DNA from: Anseongella ginsenosidimutans
Lineage (GTDB): Bacteria; Bacteroidota; Bacteroidia; Sphingobacteriales; Sphingobacteriaceae
DNA: 35,539 bases
Reading direction: 5' to 3'
Assembly: GCA_029268045.1 (NCBI GenBank)
Contig: JAJUHF010000017.1
Span: 1 to 35,539, forward strand
The position numbers were made by a program, and so were the translations under genes. The first letter of the stretch is position 1, and each line of letters opens with the position of its first letter. This document shows, one piece after another, positions 1-9,186 of the stretch. The notes beneath the pieces were generated by a model. That model made no database searches. It saw only the letters and a program-made list of their open reading frames with translations, and had not been told where the DNA came from.

Positions 1-27
1 AAAAAAACCCGGCCTGTGTGGGCCGGG
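1..27 (-). terminator. Rho-independent terminator of the ribosomal operon
   Basis: Read on the minus strand, a perfect 7-bp GC stem (CCCGGCC / GGCCGGG, positions 8-14 and 21-27) with a 6-nt loop is followed by at least seven T residues reaching the window edge. It lies about 20 bp after the rplQ stop codon, where the long ribosomal transcript should end. Confidence 0.9.
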
Positions 28-47
28 CAACTATCCGTGTGTTCAAA

Positions 48-764
48 CTAGTCCTTCTTTTCTTCTTTCGATCCGTCGCCGGATTCATCCGAATCCGAGC
101 CGGCATCTTCCGAAGGAGCAGCGTCTTCCGCAGTGGCTTGTTCGCCAGCAGCGGACTCTTCCTTTGCCTCAGCGGTTTCAGCGGCCTCAACGGCAGGCTC
201 TTCGATTGCGGGCGCTCCAGCGTCCCCACCGGCCGCTTCCACAGCGACGGCAGTTCCTTCGGACGAACCTTCAGGCGCAGCAGCGGCGGCGGGCTGTTCA
301 GCTTTCACCTCCGCAGAGTCAGCTGCAGCACCGGCCTTCTTGCCTCTTCTTCTTCCGCGACGGGTTGTTTTTTCCTTCTCCTTATCTTTTCCTGGCGTGT
401 ACAATTCGTTATAGTCCACCAGTTCAATAAAGCACATTTCGGCGTTATCACCTAAACGGTTACCGGTTTTAATGATCCGTGTATAGCCACCCGGACGGTC
501 TGCGATCTTAACGGCCACCTCGCGGAATAACTCGGTTACCGATTCCTTATCCTGCAGGTAGTGGAATACGATCCGCCGGGAATGGGTGGTATCGCTCTTG
601 GCTTTGGTAAGCAAAGGCTCCACATAAACCCGCAACGCCTTGGCTTTCGCAACCGTCGTGTTTATGCGTTTATGCTTGATGAGCGATGAAGCCATATTTG
701 CCAGCATGGCCTTACGGTGCGTATCCGTTCTGCTCAGGTGATTTATTTTCTTTCCGTGTCTCAT
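48..764 (-). CDS. rplQ: 50S ribosomal protein L17 with long C-terminal tail
   Basis: This is the last gene of the ribosomal cluster, after rpoA, the usual alpha-operon order. Residues 1 to about 122 are a normal L17 domain, starting [12 protein letters not shown], which binds 23S rRNA in the large subunit. The protein is 238 residues, whereas most L17 are about 120-130. The extra part starts with a basic stretch (about 127-143, ending RRGRRRGKK) and continues as about 95 residues dominated by Ala, Glu, Asp, Ser and Gly with no predicted fold. Some Bacteroidota L17 proteins do carry extensions; this one is long. The tail is probably disordered, and its role is unknown. An intrinsic terminator follows. 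Confidence 0.97.
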   Translation of the reverse strand: MRHGKKINHLSRTDTHRKAMLANMASSLIKHKRINTTVAKAKALRVYVEPLLTKAKSDTTHSRRIVFHYLQDKESVTELFREVAVKIADRPGGYTRIIKTGNRLGDNAEMCFIELVDYNELYTPGKDKEKEKTTRRGRRRGKKAGAAADSAEVKAEQPAAAAAPEGSSEGTAVAVEAAGGDAGAPAIEEPAVEAAETAEAKEESAAGEQATAEDAAPSEDAGSDSDESGDGSKEEKKD

Positions 765-776
765 TGTTAATTCTGT

Positions 777-1769
777 TTACTCTTCTTCCAGCTTGTATTT
801 GGACAGGTTCATGCCAAAGGTAAGACCTTTTGATTTCACAAGCTCCTGTATCTCAGCCAATGACTTCTTACCGAAATTCCGGAATTTAAGCATGTCGGCT
901 ACATCGTATTGCACCAGGTCGGCCAGCGTTTTAATGTCGGCTGCCTTCAGGCAGTTCAGCGCGCGCACCGATAGATCCAGGTCGGTCAGTTCGGTCTTCA
1001 GGACCTTCCGCATATGCAGGATCTCTTCGTCAACTTCCTGAGCCAGTTCCTTGGTCTGAGCCTCCAGCATGATCCGCTCATCAGAGAAGAGCATGAAGTG
1101 CTGGATGAGGATCTTTGCCGCCTCTTTCAAGGCATCCTCCGGATGGATGGATCCGTCTGTGGTTATATCGAATATAAGCTTCTCATAGTCCGTCTTCTGC
1201 TCTACGCGGTAGTTTTCGATCGTGTATTTCACATTCTTGATGGGTGTGAAAATTGAATCGATCGGAATAACTCCCAGCACGGCATCGGGTTGCTTGTTTT
1301 CTTCCGCCGGCACGTATCCACGGCCTTTGTTGACGGTCAGCTCCACTTCGAGCGTCACGTCCTTGTTCATATTGCAAATGACCAACTCGGGATTCAGCAC
1401 CGTGAAATTACTCGAGAATTTCCCGATATCACCCGCTGAAAAGGTTTCCTGTCCGTTGATCAAAACGAAAATCTTTTCGTGGTCACCGGTTTCGCCTGTC
1501 TTCTTGAAACGAACTTGTTTCAGATTCAGCACGATTTCGGTAACATCTTCTACTATTCCCTTTATAGTGGAGAACTCATGCGATACACCGGCCAACTTTA
1601 CTGAAGTAATGGCATACCCTTCCAGTGAAGATAATAGTATTCTGCGCAGGGCATTCCCGATTGTGACGCCGAAACCCGGTTCCAGAGGACGAAACTCGAA
1701 AGTTCCCTGGAAGTCGGTTGCCTTCTGCATAATTACTTTGTCGGGTCGTTGAAAAGCTAATATTGCCAT
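777..1769 (-). CDS. rpoA: DNA-directed RNA polymerase alpha subunit
   Basis: RNA polymerase alpha subunit of 330 residues, a normal length. The N-terminal domain (about 1-230) dimerises and nucleates beta/beta-prime assembly. The C-terminal domain (about 250-320) contains the [13 protein letters not shown] helix and the [11 protein letters not shown] helix-hairpin-helix that contact DNA and activators; the arginine used by proteobacterial alpha for UP-element contact is conserved. The gene lies between rpsD and rplQ, as in most bacteria, so its synthesis is coupled to that of ribosomal proteins. Confidence 0.99.
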   Translation of the reverse strand: MAILAFQRPDKVIMQKATDFQGTFEFRPLEPGFGVTIGNALRRILLSSLEGYAITSVKLAGVSHEFSTIKGIVEDVTEIVLNLKQVRFKKTGETGDHEKIFVLINGQETFSAGDIGKFSSNFTVLNPELVICNMNKDVTLEVELTVNKGRGYVPAEENKQPDAVLGVIPIDSIFTPIKNVKYTIENYRVEQKTDYEKLIFDITTDGSIHPEDALKEAAKILIQHFMLFSDERIMLEAQTKELAQEVDEEILHMRKVLKTELTDLDLSVRALNCLKAADIKTLADLVQYDVADMLKFRNFGKKSLAEIQELVKSKGLTFGMNLSKYKLEEE

Positions 1770-1789
1770 GTGTATAAAAAGGTTATTTA

Positions 1790-2398
1790 TTATTTAGAAT
1801 AGAGCTCCACGATCAGCTGTTCCTTGATATTCTCGGGGATCTGATCCCGCTCAGGAAAATTAAGGAACTTACCGGTCATGCTTTTTTCGTCCCACTCCAG
1901 CCAGTCGAACCTGGATGCCCGGGAAGCGGACAAGGATTCGGTAATCACTTCCAGCGATTGTGACCGCTCCCTTACCTGGACGATATCGCCGGGTTTGAGC
2001 TCATATGAAGGAATGTTCACCACCTTGTCGTTCACCACAATGTGACGGTGGCTCACCAATTGCCGCGCGGCTGCCCGCGTGGGCGCAATACCAAGACGGT
2101 AGACCGTATTATCCAGTCTGGCCTCGAGGTATTTCAGCAACAATTCACCGGTAATCCCATCCTTTCTGTTTGCTTTGTCAAAAAGGCGGGCAAATTGCCG
2201 CTCCAAAAGCCCATACGTATATTTCGCCTTTTGCTTTTCCGTCAGCTGCAGCGAGTACTCCGACTGCTTGGTACGCCGTCTGGAGGTCCCGTGCATACCG
2301 GGAGGATAGTTCTTTTTCTCCAGAGCTTTGTCAGGGCCGAAGATAGGCTCACGAAACTTGCGGGCGATCTTAGATTTTGGGCCAATATATCTTGCCAT
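1790..2398 (-). CDS. rpsD: 30S ribosomal protein S4
   Basis: Protein of 202 residues, the usual S4 length, starting [20 protein letters not shown]. It is a primary 16S rRNA binder that nucleates 30S body assembly, and in many bacteria it also regulates its own operon. The S4 RNA-binding domain is at about 95-160 ([20 protein letters not shown], then the HRHIVVN turn). It has no N-terminal cysteine zinc knuckle, so it is the zinc-free type. It sits between rpsK and rpoA. Confidence 0.98.
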   Translation of the reverse strand: MARYIGPKSKIARKFREPIFGPDKALEKKNYPPGMHGTSRRRTKQSEYSLQLTEKQKAKYTYGLLERQFARLFDKANRKDGITGELLLKYLEARLDNTVYRLGIAPTRAAARQLVSHRHIVVNDKVVNIPSYELKPGDIVQVRERSQSLEVITESLSASRASRFDWLEWDEKSMTGKFLNFPERDQIPENIKEQLIVELYSK

Positions 2399-2423
2399 TA
2401 TTAACTATTTGAAATTTCGACTT

Positions 2424-2813
2424 TTAAACTCTTCTTCTCTTCGGAGGACGGCATCCATTGTGTGGCATCGGTGTGATGTCACGAATGGTAAGGATCTCCA
2501 GACCATTTTGCTGCATGGTCCTCATGGCCGACTCCCGCCCCGATCCGGGGCCCTTCACAAAAACATCCACTTTACGCAAACCAAGATCGTAGGCCGTTTT
2601 CGTGCAATCGATAGCCGCTTGGGCTGCAGCGTACGGGGTATTTTTCTTCGACCCCCTGAATCCCATTTTACCGGCAGATGACCAGGAGATTACCTGACCT
2701 TTATTGTTGGTAATCGTAATAATGATATTATTGAATGTTGCACTGATATGGGCCTGTCCGGTAGGCTCCACGTGTACCACACGTTTCTTAGCAGTTTTCT
2801 TAGCTTTAGCCAT
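2424..2813 (-). CDS. rpsK: 30S ribosomal protein S11
   Basis: S11 protein of 129 residues. The lysine-rich N-terminus is followed by the typical core ([16 protein letters not shown]) and the C-terminal signature [17 protein letters not shown]. It forms part of the 30S platform, close to the mRNA path near the E site. It follows rpsM with a 12-bp gap and precedes rpsD, the standard order. Confidence 0.98.
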   Translation of the reverse strand: MAKAKKTAKKRVVHVEPTGQAHISATFNNIIITITNNKGQVISWSSAGKMGFRGSKKNTPYAAAQAAIDCTKTAYDLGLRKVDVFVKGPGSGRESAMRTMQQNGLEILTIRDITPMPHNGCRPPKRRRV

Positions 2814-2825
2814 CTCTTAAATAGT

Positions 2826-3200
2826 TTACTTGGTCGCTTTCTTCTTGTTGGCAACGGTCTTGCGTCTCCCTTTACGGGTACGGGAATTGTTCTTTGTCTT
2901 CTGGCCGCGCAAGGGGAGGCCTTTCCGGTGCCTGGTTCCGCGATAGCATCCAATATCCATCAGGCGCTTGATGTTCAGCTGGATCTCGGACCGTAGCGCA
3001 CCTTCCACTTTTATCTCGTTGATCACAGTCCGGATGGCCGTCAACTGGTCATCGGTCCAATCTTCAACTTTTGTGTTTACATCAACTCCTGCCTGGGTCA
3101 AGATATTCCTGGCTGTGGAACGGCCAATGCCGAAAATATAGGTCAGCCCTATCTCGCCTCTTTTGTTTCTCGGTAAATCAATACCTGCTATCCTTGCCAT
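2826..3200 (-). CDS. rpsM: 30S ribosomal protein S13
   Basis: S13 protein of 124 residues, starting [20 protein letters not shown]. It is located in the 30S head and contacts the P-site tRNA and the intersubunit bridge to L5. The helix-two-turn-helix region and the [14 protein letters not shown] motif are intact, and the basic C-terminal tail (KKATK) is the part that reaches tRNA. It lies between rpmJ and rpsK. Confidence 0.98.
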   Translation of the reverse strand: MARIAGIDLPRNKRGEIGLTYIFGIGRSTARNILTQAGVDVNTKVEDWTDDQLTAIRTVINEIKVEGALRSEIQLNIKRLMDIGCYRGTRHRKGLPLRGQKTKNNSRTRKGRRKTVANKKKATK

Positions 3201-3220
3201 ATTTTATTTTTCAATCATTA

Positions 3221-3337
3221 TTATCCCTGACGTTGCTTAAACTTTGGGTTCTTCTTGTTGATCACGTACAGTTTGCCTTTGCGCCTGATGATCTTGCAAT
3301 CAACACTACGTTTTTTTACGGATGCTCTGACTTTCAT
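3221..3337 (-). CDS. rpmJ: 50S ribosomal protein L36 (zinc-ligand-poor form)
   Basis: A 38-codon gene read directly from the sequence between rpsM and infA. The product starts [11 protein letters not shown] and ends [10 protein letters not shown], the L36 hallmarks. L36 helps organise 23S rRNA near the peptidyl-transferase region. The zinc-type protein has three cysteines and one histidine; here only Cys14 is left, and the positions of the others are Ser11, Asn27 and Phe33, so it should not bind zinc. This kind of replacement is common in Bacteroidota. Confidence 0.96.
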   Translation of the reverse strand: MKVRASVKKRSVDCKIIRRKGKLYVINKKNPKFKQRQG

Positions 3338-3373
3338 CGCTTATTATACTTGATACTCAATTCTTGCTAGCTG

Positions 3374-3592
3374 CTATTTATACCGGTACACAATCCGCCC
3401 CTTGGTTAAGTCGTAGGGCGACAGTTCCAGTTTTACCCGGTCTCCGGGAAGAATCCGGATGTAATGCATTCGCATTTTACCGGAAATATGGGCGATGATC
3501 TCGTGGCCGTTCTCCAACTCCACGCGGAACATCGCATTTGACAATGCTTCTTTTATAATACCATCCTGTTCAATCGAGGCTTGCTTTGCCAT
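3374..3592 (-). CDS. infA: Translation initiation factor IF-1
   Basis: Protein of 72 residues, exactly the usual length, forming one S1/OB fold that occupies the 30S A site during initiation. Typical segments are [37 protein letters not shown] and the end GRIVYRYK. It lies between map and rpmJ, an arrangement seen in Bacteroidota and Firmicutes but not in E. coli. Confidence 0.98.
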   Translation of the reverse strand: MAKQASIEQDGIIKEALSNAMFRVELENGHEIIAHISGKMRMHYIRILPGDRVKLELSPYDLTKGRIVYRYK

Positions 3593-3596
3593 GTAT

Positions 3597-4373
3597 TCAA
3601 TTTTGCTTTATTCGTTCTTCGATGCCATCAAACGTAGACAGCACATCGGCTTTGCCCTTTCTCACCGCAATTGTATGTTCAAAATGCGCCGACGGTTTTC
3701 CATCTCTGGTTGAAACGGTCCAGCCATCTTCCCAGAACTTCACCCGTGCCGTACCCATGTTGATCATTGGCTCAATAGCAATAACCATTCCTTCTTCCAG
3801 CTTGGGTCCGGTGCCCCTCCGGCCGTAATTCGGAATCTCAGGCTTTTCATGCAATTCCTTTCCTACCCCATGCCCTACCAGTTCCTTCACGATGCCGTAG
3901 TTGAATTCCGAGGCGTATTCCTGAACCGCATAACTGATATCGCCTACCCGGTTGCCCACGGTTGCCTTTTCAACCGCTCTCCGCAAACACTCCTGGGTTA
4001 CGTCCAGCAACGTCTGAACCTCCTGGCTGATCTCACCCACGGCAAACGTATACGCGGAATCACCAATAAAGCCATTCCATAATACGCCGCAATCGACCGA
4101 AATGATATCCCCTTCCTGAAAGGGTTTCTCCGAAGGAAAGCCGTGTACCACCTGGTCGTTCGGGGAAATGCAAAGTGAATACGGGAAACCGTTGAACCCT
4201 TTAAAAACAGGTTCCGCACCGTGGTCACGGATGAATTCCTCCGCCCGCTTATCCAGTGCTATTCCGGTCACTCCCGGTTTGATCATCCCTGCTATTTCCT
4301 CCAGGGTCTTCGAAACAAGTAAAGAACTTTTGCGAATTAATTCGATTTCTTCCGCTGTCTTATAATATATCAT
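3597..4373 (-). CDS. map: Methionine aminopeptidase, type I
   Basis: It removes the initiator methionine from nascent proteins in the cytoplasm. The M24 pita-bread fold has all five metal ligands visible: Asp94 (SVDCG), Asp105 (GDSAYT), His168 (VGHGVG), Glu201 (AIEP) and Glu232 (FEHT), with the substrate-facing histidine in QVVHGFP. I chose the ATG at 4373, giving 258 residues starting [16 protein letters not shown]; a GTG two codons upstream (4379) is also possible. Its position between secY and infA couples N-terminal processing with ribosome synthesis. It has no N-terminal zinc-finger extension, so it is the short bacterial form. Confidence 0.97.
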   Translation of the reverse strand: MIYYKTAEEIELIRKSSLLVSKTLEEIAGMIKPGVTGIALDKRAEEFIRDHGAEPVFKGFNGFPYSLCISPNDQVVHGFPSEKPFQEGDIISVDCGVLWNGFIGDSAYTFAVGEISQEVQTLLDVTQECLRRAVEKATVGNRVGDISYAVQEYASEFNYGIVKELVGHGVGKELHEKPEIPNYGRRGTGPKLEEGMVIAIEPMINMGTARVKFWEDGWTVSTRDGKPSAHFEHTIAVRKGKADVLSTFDGIEERIKQN

Positions 4374-4391
4374 CCCCACTCAAGTCGCCGA

Positions 4392-5717
4392 TTATACAGA
4401 AGCGCCTACTGCCGCCCGCCCTTTGATCCTTCCTGTTTTCATCAGTCCATCGTAATGACGCATCAACAGGTGACTTTCTATCTGCTGTAATGTATCCAGT
4501 ACCACTCCTACCATGATGAGCAGGGACGTTCCTCCGTAGAACTGCGCAAACTGGGATGAAACACCAACTTGTACAGCGATCGCCGGCAAAATGGCGATCA
4601 AGGCAAGAAAGAACGAACCCGGCAGGGTGATCCTTGACATGATCGTATCAATGAATTCAGCCGTAGGCCGTCCGGGCTTGATTCCCGGCACAAATCCACC
4701 GTTTTTCTTCATATCCTCGGCCATCTGCATCGGATTTACCGTAATGGCCGTATAGAAATAGGTGAACAGAATGATCAAAACGGCAAAGGTTACGTTGTAA
4801 CTAACCGAAGTATAATCGTTAAACGAGTTCCAGAACGCCGATTCGCTTGCGTTGGGGAACATTTGTCCTACGGTAGCCGGAATAAACATGATGGCCTGGG
4901 CAAAGATGATGGGCATTACCCCGGCAGCGTTCACCTTCAGCGGAATGTATTGTCTTACTCCACCGTATTGTTTGTTCCCGACAATCCGCTTGGCGTATTG
5001 AACCGGAATTCTGCGCACGCCCTGTACCAACAGGATCGTGAACATCACCACCACGGCGAGAGCAACCAATTCCACGATCAGCGCAATGGCTCCCCCTCCG
5101 CCAATATTGAATTTGGAAACGGTTTCCTGGATCAGGGCCTGCGGTAGCCAGGCAATGATACCGATCATAATGATCAATGAAATACCGTTGCCAATGCCCT
5201 TATCGGTGATCTTTTCACCCAGCCACATGACAAACATGGTTCCTGCGGTCAGAATGATCACGGAAGAAACCGTGAACAAGGTGATGTTCACCATAATCGC
5301 GTTCGCTGGAACCTGGGCCTTGACAAAGGCCATGGCCTGTCCGGCCGTAATAATAATTGTCAAATAACGTGTGATCTGATTGATCTTCTTCCTGCCGCTT
5401 TCACCTTCCTTCTGCAATTTCTGAAAATACGGAACCGCAACCGTAAGCAACTGGATCACAATGGAGGCCGAAATGTACGGCATCACGCCCAGCGCCATGA
5501 CCGATGCATTGGCAAACGCGCCGCCCGCAAACATGTTAAGCAGGCCAAGCAGGCCGCTCTGGTCGAACGACTGGTTCAGAATGGCCGGATTCACTCCGGG
5601 TAGCACTACATACGAACCTAAACGGTAAATAGCCAGGAACATGAGCGTATTCAATATCCTGGTACGAAGATCTTCAATCTTCCATATGTTCACCAGCGTA
5701 TCAATCAGCTTCTTCAT
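4392..5717 (-). CDS. secY: Preprotein translocase subunit SecY
   Basis: The core channel of the Sec translocon, an inner-membrane protein of 441 residues with ten expected membrane helices; many hydrophobic stretches are visible, starting with the one around RILNTLMFLAIYRLGSYVV. The plug region (about 55-75, GLLNMFAGGAFANASVMALG) and the cytoplasmic loop with RRIPVQYAKR are typical. It lies at the end of the spc segment after rplO with a 6-bp gap. Confidence 0.98.
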   Translation of the reverse strand: MKKLIDTLVNIWKIEDLRTRILNTLMFLAIYRLGSYVVLPGVNPAILNQSFDQSGLLGLLNMFAGGAFANASVMALGVMPYISASIVIQLLTVAVPYFQKLQKEGESGRKKINQITRYLTIIITAGQAMAFVKAQVPANAIMVNITLFTVSSVIILTAGTMFVMWLGEKITDKGIGNGISLIIMIGIIAWLPQALIQETVSKFNIGGGGAIALIVELVALAVVVMFTILLVQGVRRIPVQYAKRIVGNKQYGGVRQYIPLKVNAAGVMPIIFAQAIMFIPATVGQMFPNASESAFWNSFNDYTSVSYNVTFAVLIILFTYFYTAITVNPMQMAEDMKKNGGFVPGIKPGRPTAEFIDTIMSRITLPGSFFLALIAILPAIAVQVGVSSQFAQFYGGTSLLIMVGVVLDTLQQIESHLLMRHYDGLMKTGRIKGRAAVGASV

Positions 5718-5723
5718 GTAGTA

Positions 5724-6170
5724 CTACAATTTAACTGCACTGCCGCCCGATGCTTCAATAGCTTTTACGGCGCTTTGTGAAAATGCATGGGCTTTAACTT
5801 CCAGCTTCGCAGTCAATTCTCCTCTACCCAAAATCTTTACAAGATCCTTTTTGGCGATCAGGCCATGTTCGGCCAGCGTGTCCACATCTACGTTCTTCAG
5901 TTTGAAACGCTCGGCCAGATCCTGAAGCGAATCGAGGTTGATAGCCACATATTCCACGCGGTTAGGATTCTTGAAACCGAATTTCGGTACCCGGCGTTGC
6001 AGGGGCATCTGTCCTCCTTCAAAACCGATCTTTTTGGAATATCCTGAGCGGGATCCGGCACCCTTGTGCCCTCTGGTGGAGGTACCTCCGCGGCCGGAGC
6101 CGGGACCACGTCCAATTCGTTTCCGCTTTTTTACCGAACCTTCTGCCGGTGTAAGTGTACTTAAGTTCAT
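5724..6170 (-). CDS. rplO: 50S ribosomal protein L15
   Basis: L15 protein of 148 residues starting MNLSTLTPAEGSVKKRKRIG, followed by the glycine/arginine-rich N-terminal extension (GRGPGSGRGGTSTRGHKGAG) that threads into 23S rRNA, and the globular C-terminal part. It is a late-assembling large-subunit protein. It is next to secY, as in most bacteria. Confidence 0.98.
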   Translation of the reverse strand: MNLSTLTPAEGSVKKRKRIGRGPGSGRGGTSTRGHKGAGSRSGYSKKIGFEGGQMPLQRRVPKFGFKNPNRVEYVAINLDSLQDLAERFKLKNVDVDTLAEHGLIAKKDLVKILGRGELTAKLEVKAHAFSQSAVKAIEASGGSAVKL

Positions 6171-6176
6171 CCTACC

Positions 6177-6356
6177 TTAAATTTTTTCAACAGCTACCAA
6201 ATGACTCACCTGCTTTACCATACCGATAATCTGGGGAGTGGCTTCCAGTTCCACCGCCTTGTTTATCCTGGTAAGCCCCAATGCACGCATCGTCTTTTTC
6301 TGCTTTTCGCTTCGATCGATAACGCTTCTGATCTGCGTAATTTTAATCTTTGCCAT
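6177..6356 (-). CDS. rpmD: 50S ribosomal protein L30
   Basis: A 59-codon gene read directly between rpsE and rplO. The product starts MAKIKITQIRSVIDRSEKQK, has the central LGLTRINKAVELE segment and ends HLVAVEKI, all typical of L30. It is a small large-subunit protein of one ferredoxin-like domain. It overlaps nothing; 13 bp separate it from rpsE and 6 bp from rplO. Confidence 0.96.
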   Translation of the reverse strand: MAKIKITQIRSVIDRSEKQKKTMRALGLTRINKAVELEATPQIIGMVKQVSHLVAVEKI

Positions 6357-6369
6357 GTTGGTTGCCTAT

Positions 6370-6888
6370 CTATCCGTTAAAAACTTTATCCAGGTCCACC
6401 CCCCGTTGCTCTGCAACGGCAATTGGATCGCGAAGTTTGCTAAGGGCGTCAATGGTTGCTTTCACCACGTTATGCGGGTTGGATGAACCCCTTGATTTTG
6501 CAAGCACATCCGTTACTCCGGCACTTTCAAGTACGGCACGCATGGACCCGCCGGCGATTACCCCGGTACCCGCCGAAGCCGGCTTCAGCAGCACAAAACC
6601 ACCGGCATATTTACCGTATTGTTCGTGAGGCAGCGTTCCATTCAGTACGGGAACCTTGATCAGATTTTTCTTCGCGTCGTCTATCCCCTTCTGGATCGCT
6701 TCGGTAACTTCCTTTGCCTTCCCCAGGCCGTATCCTACCACACCGTTCTCATCACCTACCACCACAATGGCTGAAAAACTGAACGTCCGGCCACCTTTGG
6801 TGACCTTCGCAACGCGCTTTATGGCTACCAGGCGGTCCTTGAGCTCTATCTCGCTTGATTTGATTCTCTTGATATTTACAGTTGACAT
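6370..6888 (-). CDS. rpsE: 30S ribosomal protein S5
   Basis: S5 protein of 172 residues. The double-stranded-RNA-binding-like N-terminal domain is at about 15-80 ([20 protein letters not shown]), followed by the C-terminal domain with [19 protein letters not shown]. It contributes to decoding accuracy and lines the mRNA entry site with S3 and S4. It sits between rplR and rpmD. Confidence 0.98.
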   Translation of the reverse strand: MSTVNIKRIKSSEIELKDRLVAIKRVAKVTKGGRTFSFSAIVVVGDENGVVGYGLGKAKEVTEAIQKGIDDAKKNLIKVPVLNGTLPHEQYGKYAGGFVLLKPASAGTGVIAGGSMRAVLESAGVTDVLAKSRGSSNPHNVVKATIDALSKLRDPIAVAEQRGVDLDKVFNG

Positions 6889-6910
6889 GTTCTTAGATTT
6901 CAGGTGCTAA

Positions 6911-7261
6911 TTAAAACTGAAGGCCGCCTTCCCGGGCACCATCAGCCAGTGATTTAACCCGGCCGTGATACAGGTAGCCGTTCCTGTCGAACACCGCCTG
7001 CGAAATTCCGGCAGCGATTGCCTTTTCAGCCAGCTTCTTGCCAACTTCCCTGGATTGTTCAGTCTTATTTCCTTTCGCCTCAATTTCTTTTACCGATGCA
7101 GCCAGCAATGTTCTGCCTTCATTGTCATCGATCAATTGCGCATAAATGGCCTTATTGCTTCTGAATACAGTAAGACGCGGACGCTCACTGGTCCCTGTGA
7201 TGCGCTTACGGATGGATAACCGTATGCGACTCCTGCGTGATAATCTTTTACCCTTTGCCAT
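6911..7261 (-). CDS. rplR: 50S ribosomal protein L18
   Basis: L18 binds 5S rRNA in the central protuberance. The product is 116 residues from the ATG at 7261 ([20 protein letters not shown]); a TTG two codons upstream would add two residues but is less likely. The conserved [20 protein letters not shown] strand and the C-terminal [20 protein letters not shown] region are both present. It lies between rplF and rpsE. Confidence 0.97.
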   Translation of the reverse strand: MAKGKRLSRRSRIRLSIRKRITGTSERPRLTVFRSNKAIYAQLIDDNEGRTLLAASVKEIEAKGNKTEQSREVGKKLAEKAIAAGISQAVFDRNGYLYHGRVKSLADGAREGGLQF

Positions 7262-7267
7262 GGTCAA

Positions 7268-7825
7268 TTATTTTTTAGCTGCTGCTTTGCCGGCTTTCCT
7301 TCTGACTTCTTCACCTACGTAACGAATTCCTTTACCTTTGTACGGTTCAGGCGCACGCAGCGAACGGATCTTGGCAGCTACTTGTCCCAATAGTTGCTTG
7401 TCAATACTTTCCAGGATGATCTTCGGGTTTTTACCCTTCACCGATTCGGTAGCCACCTTTACTTCCGGCGGAAGCTGAAATACCACATGGTGTGAATGTC
7501 CCAGCACCAGCGTAAGGATATTTCCCTGGTTACTGGCCCGATATCCAACCCCCACCAGCTCCTGCTCCAGCTTAAAGCCTTCGGTCACCCCCACTACCAT
7601 GTTATAAAGCAGCGTGCGATATAAACCATGCAGCGATTTATGGCGCTTCTGTTCAGAGGGTCGCTTAACGACCAATAAACCATCTTCCAGGCTGATGATG
7701 ATATCCCGGTCAACCTGTTGTGAAAGCTCCCCTTTCGGACCTTTCACCTTTACCGTATTATCTTCCGTTACGTCTACCTTTACCCCGTTTGGGAGTTGAA
7801 TGGGTAGTTTTCCTATTCTCGACAT
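7268..7825 (-). CDS. rplF: 50S ribosomal protein L6
   Basis: L6 protein of 185 residues made of two similar domains, about 1-80 and 85-175, with the C-terminal signature PEPYKGKGIRYVGE. It binds 23S rRNA near the sarcin-ricin loop and factor-binding site. The tail is basic (RRKAGKAAAKK). The gene follows rpsH with a 21-bp gap. Confidence 0.98.
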   Translation of the reverse strand: MSRIGKLPIQLPNGVKVDVTEDNTVKVKGPKGELSQQVDRDIIISLEDGLLVVKRPSEQKRHKSLHGLYRTLLYNMVVGVTEGFKLEQELVGVGYRASNQGNILTLVLGHSHHVVFQLPPEVKVATESVKGKNPKIILESIDKQLLGQVAAKIRSLRAPEPYKGKGIRYVGEEVRRKAGKAAAKK

Positions 7826-7846
7826 GGACGATTGCTTTCCGCTTTA

Positions 7847-8245
7847 TTAATAAACACTACATAAAACCTCTCCGCCAATGTTCAGGCGGCGGGCTTCCTT
7901 ATCGGTCATTACTCCCTTTGAAGTGGAGATAATGGCAATCCCCAATCCGTTCAAAACGCGCGGCATGGTTTTTACATCGGCGTACCGGCGGTATCCGGGT
8001 TTGCTGACGCGGTTGATTGCCCGAATAGCCGGAATCTTGGTGACCGGATGATACTTCAGAGCGATCTTGATCGTCCCCTGCACACTCGTGTCATCGAACT
8101 TAAAATTGGCAATGTATCCCTTATCAAAAAGAACCTTGGTTATTTCCTTTTTGATATTAGATGCAGGAATTTCAACAACCCTGTGGTTGGCTTTAACAGC
8201 ATTCCTTACTCTGGTCAAATAATCTGAAATTGGATCGCCGTGCAT
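7847..8245 (-). CDS. rpsH: 30S ribosomal protein S8
   Basis: S8 protein of 132 residues (MHGDPISDYLTRVRNAVKAN), ending with the C-terminal RNA-binding part that includes ISTSKGVMTDKEARRLNIGG. It binds helix 21 of 16S rRNA and is the translational repressor of the spc operon in E. coli. It is the only gene inside the cluster with a long (112-bp) upstream gap; that gap holds a promoter-like element and a hairpin, so expression may be reset here. Confidence 0.98.
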   Translation of the reverse strand: MHGDPISDYLTRVRNAVKANHRVVEIPASNIKKEITKVLFDKGYIANFKFDDTSVQGTIKIALKYHPVTKIPAIRAINRVSKPGYRRYADVKTMPRVLNGLGIAIISTSKGVMTDKEARRLNIGGEVLCSVY

Positions 8246-8277
8246 TGTATTATATTGATATCTATATTAATCCATAA

Positions 8278-8319
8278 GCCGCCCTTAAGACACCCTTCAG
8301 GATGCGGATACGGGGCGGC
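8278..8319 (-). promoter_or_regulatory. Leader hairpin upstream of rpsH
   Basis: A perfect 7-bp stem, GCCGCCC (minus strand 8319-8313) with GGGCGGC (8284-8278), encloses a 28-nt loop. The loop contains a second small stem, CATCC / GGGTG around a TGAA loop. No T-run follows, so it is not a simple terminator. It would form the start of a transcript from the promoter just upstream and might be a protein-binding leader or an RNA-stability element; this is inference. Confidence 0.5.
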
Positions 8320-8349
8320 AAAGATCGTTATTTTTTGTAAAAAAACAAA
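8319..8349 (-). promoter_or_regulatory. Candidate internal promoter upstream of rpsH
   Basis: On the minus strand a TTTG box (8349-8346) is followed after 19 bp by GATCTTTG (8326-8319). This is one base from the Bacteroidota -7 consensus TAnnTTTG, with the consensus spacing of the -33 TTTG. It lies entirely in the non-coding gap between rpsN and rpsH, so it is not constrained by coding sequence. Confidence 0.55.
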
Positions 8350-8357
8350 ATCAAGCC

Positions 8358-8627
8358 TTACCAGCTTGCTTTGGTTACGCCGGGGATCTTACCTGCCAGA
8401 GCCATCTCACGGAACGTTACCCGAGAAATGCCGAATTGGCGAATATAACCTCTGGGACGTCCCGTCAGTTTGCACCGGTTGCGGACCCGGACCGGTGAGG
8501 AATTACGGGGAAGTTTATCCAACGCTTCCCAGTCTCCGGCTGCTTTCAGTTCCGCTCTTTTTTCGGCGTACTTCTCAACCAAACGCCGGCGCTTCCGATC
8601 CCTTGCTTTAATACTTTCTTTAGCCAT
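8358..8627 (-). CDS. rpsN: 30S ribosomal protein S14 (zinc-independent)
   Basis: S14 protein of 89 residues from the ATG at 8627 ([20 protein letters not shown]). An upstream in-frame start would add a tail not typical of the family. The conserved [20 protein letters not shown] motif is present with only one cysteine, so this is the longer zinc-free form rather than the 61-residue zinc form. It overlaps the end of rplE by 8 bp, suggesting translational coupling. It is followed by the longest internal gap of the operon. Confidence 0.97.
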   Translation of the reverse strand: MAKESIKARDRKRRRLVEKYAEKRAELKAAGDWEALDKLPRNSSPVRVRNRCKLTGRPRGYIRQFGISRVTFREMALAGKIPGVTKASW

Positions 8628-9186
8628 TGCTATTATTTTGATTTCTGAATGGTAAACCAAATTGTTTCAACAGTTCCAATGCTTCCGCATCGTTCTTCGC
8701 GGTAGTTACAAAGGTAATGTCCATACCGGAAATCCGGTTGATCTTATCGATGTTGATTTCCGGAAAAATAATTTGCTCGGTCACACCCATCGTGTAGTTA
8801 CCCCTGCCATCGAACCCTTTGTCGGAGATTCCCCTGAAATCACGGATCCGGGGAAGCGCAACCGAAATGAGCCGATCCAGGAATTCGTACATTTTCCTGT
8901 CGCGCAGCGTCACACGCACGCCTACGGGCATGTTCTTGCGCAGCTTGAAGTTGGAAATATCCTTCTTGGATTTGGTAGCGACCGCACGCTGTCCGCTGAT
9001 GAGGGTCATTTCCTCCACGGCATTGTCGATCAGCTTCTTATCGGTCACCCCACCGCCTACGCCCTGATTCAGGCATATTTTCACCAGCTGCGGAACCTGC
9101 ATTACGCTTTTGTAGGAAAATTTCTCCTTCAGCGCAGGAACGATCTCTTCCCGGTACCTGGTTTTTAATCTTGGAATATAGGTCAT
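8620..9186 (-). CDS. rplE: 50S ribosomal protein L5
   Basis: L5 protein of 188 residues that binds 5S rRNA and forms a bridge to S13. Typical segments are [27 protein letters not shown]-like [20 protein letters not shown], and [20 protein letters not shown]. Its start shares one base with the rplX stop (TAATG arrangement), which indicates coupled translation. Confidence 0.98.
   Translation of the reverse strand: MTYIPRLKTRYREEIVPALKEKFSYKSVMQVPQLVKICLNQGVGGGVTDKKLIDNAVEEMTLISGQRAVATKSKKDISNFKLRKNMPVGVRVTLRDRKMYEFLDRLISVALPRIRDFRGISDKGFDGRGNYTMGVTEQIIFPEINIDKINRISGMDITFVTTAKNDAEALELLKQFGLPFRNQNNSNG

Noticed and set aside
18-455. Serine- and phenylalanine-rich open frame opposite the L17 tail
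   Set aside because: It mirrors the low-complexity Ala/Glu codons of the tail on the other strand. It has no signal or family feature, and it overlaps the terminator.
8240-8611. A 123-codon frame on the plus strand crossing the rpsN-rpsH gap
   Set aside because: It is antisense to rpsN with no recognisable domain, and the gap is better explained by a promoter and leader hairpin.
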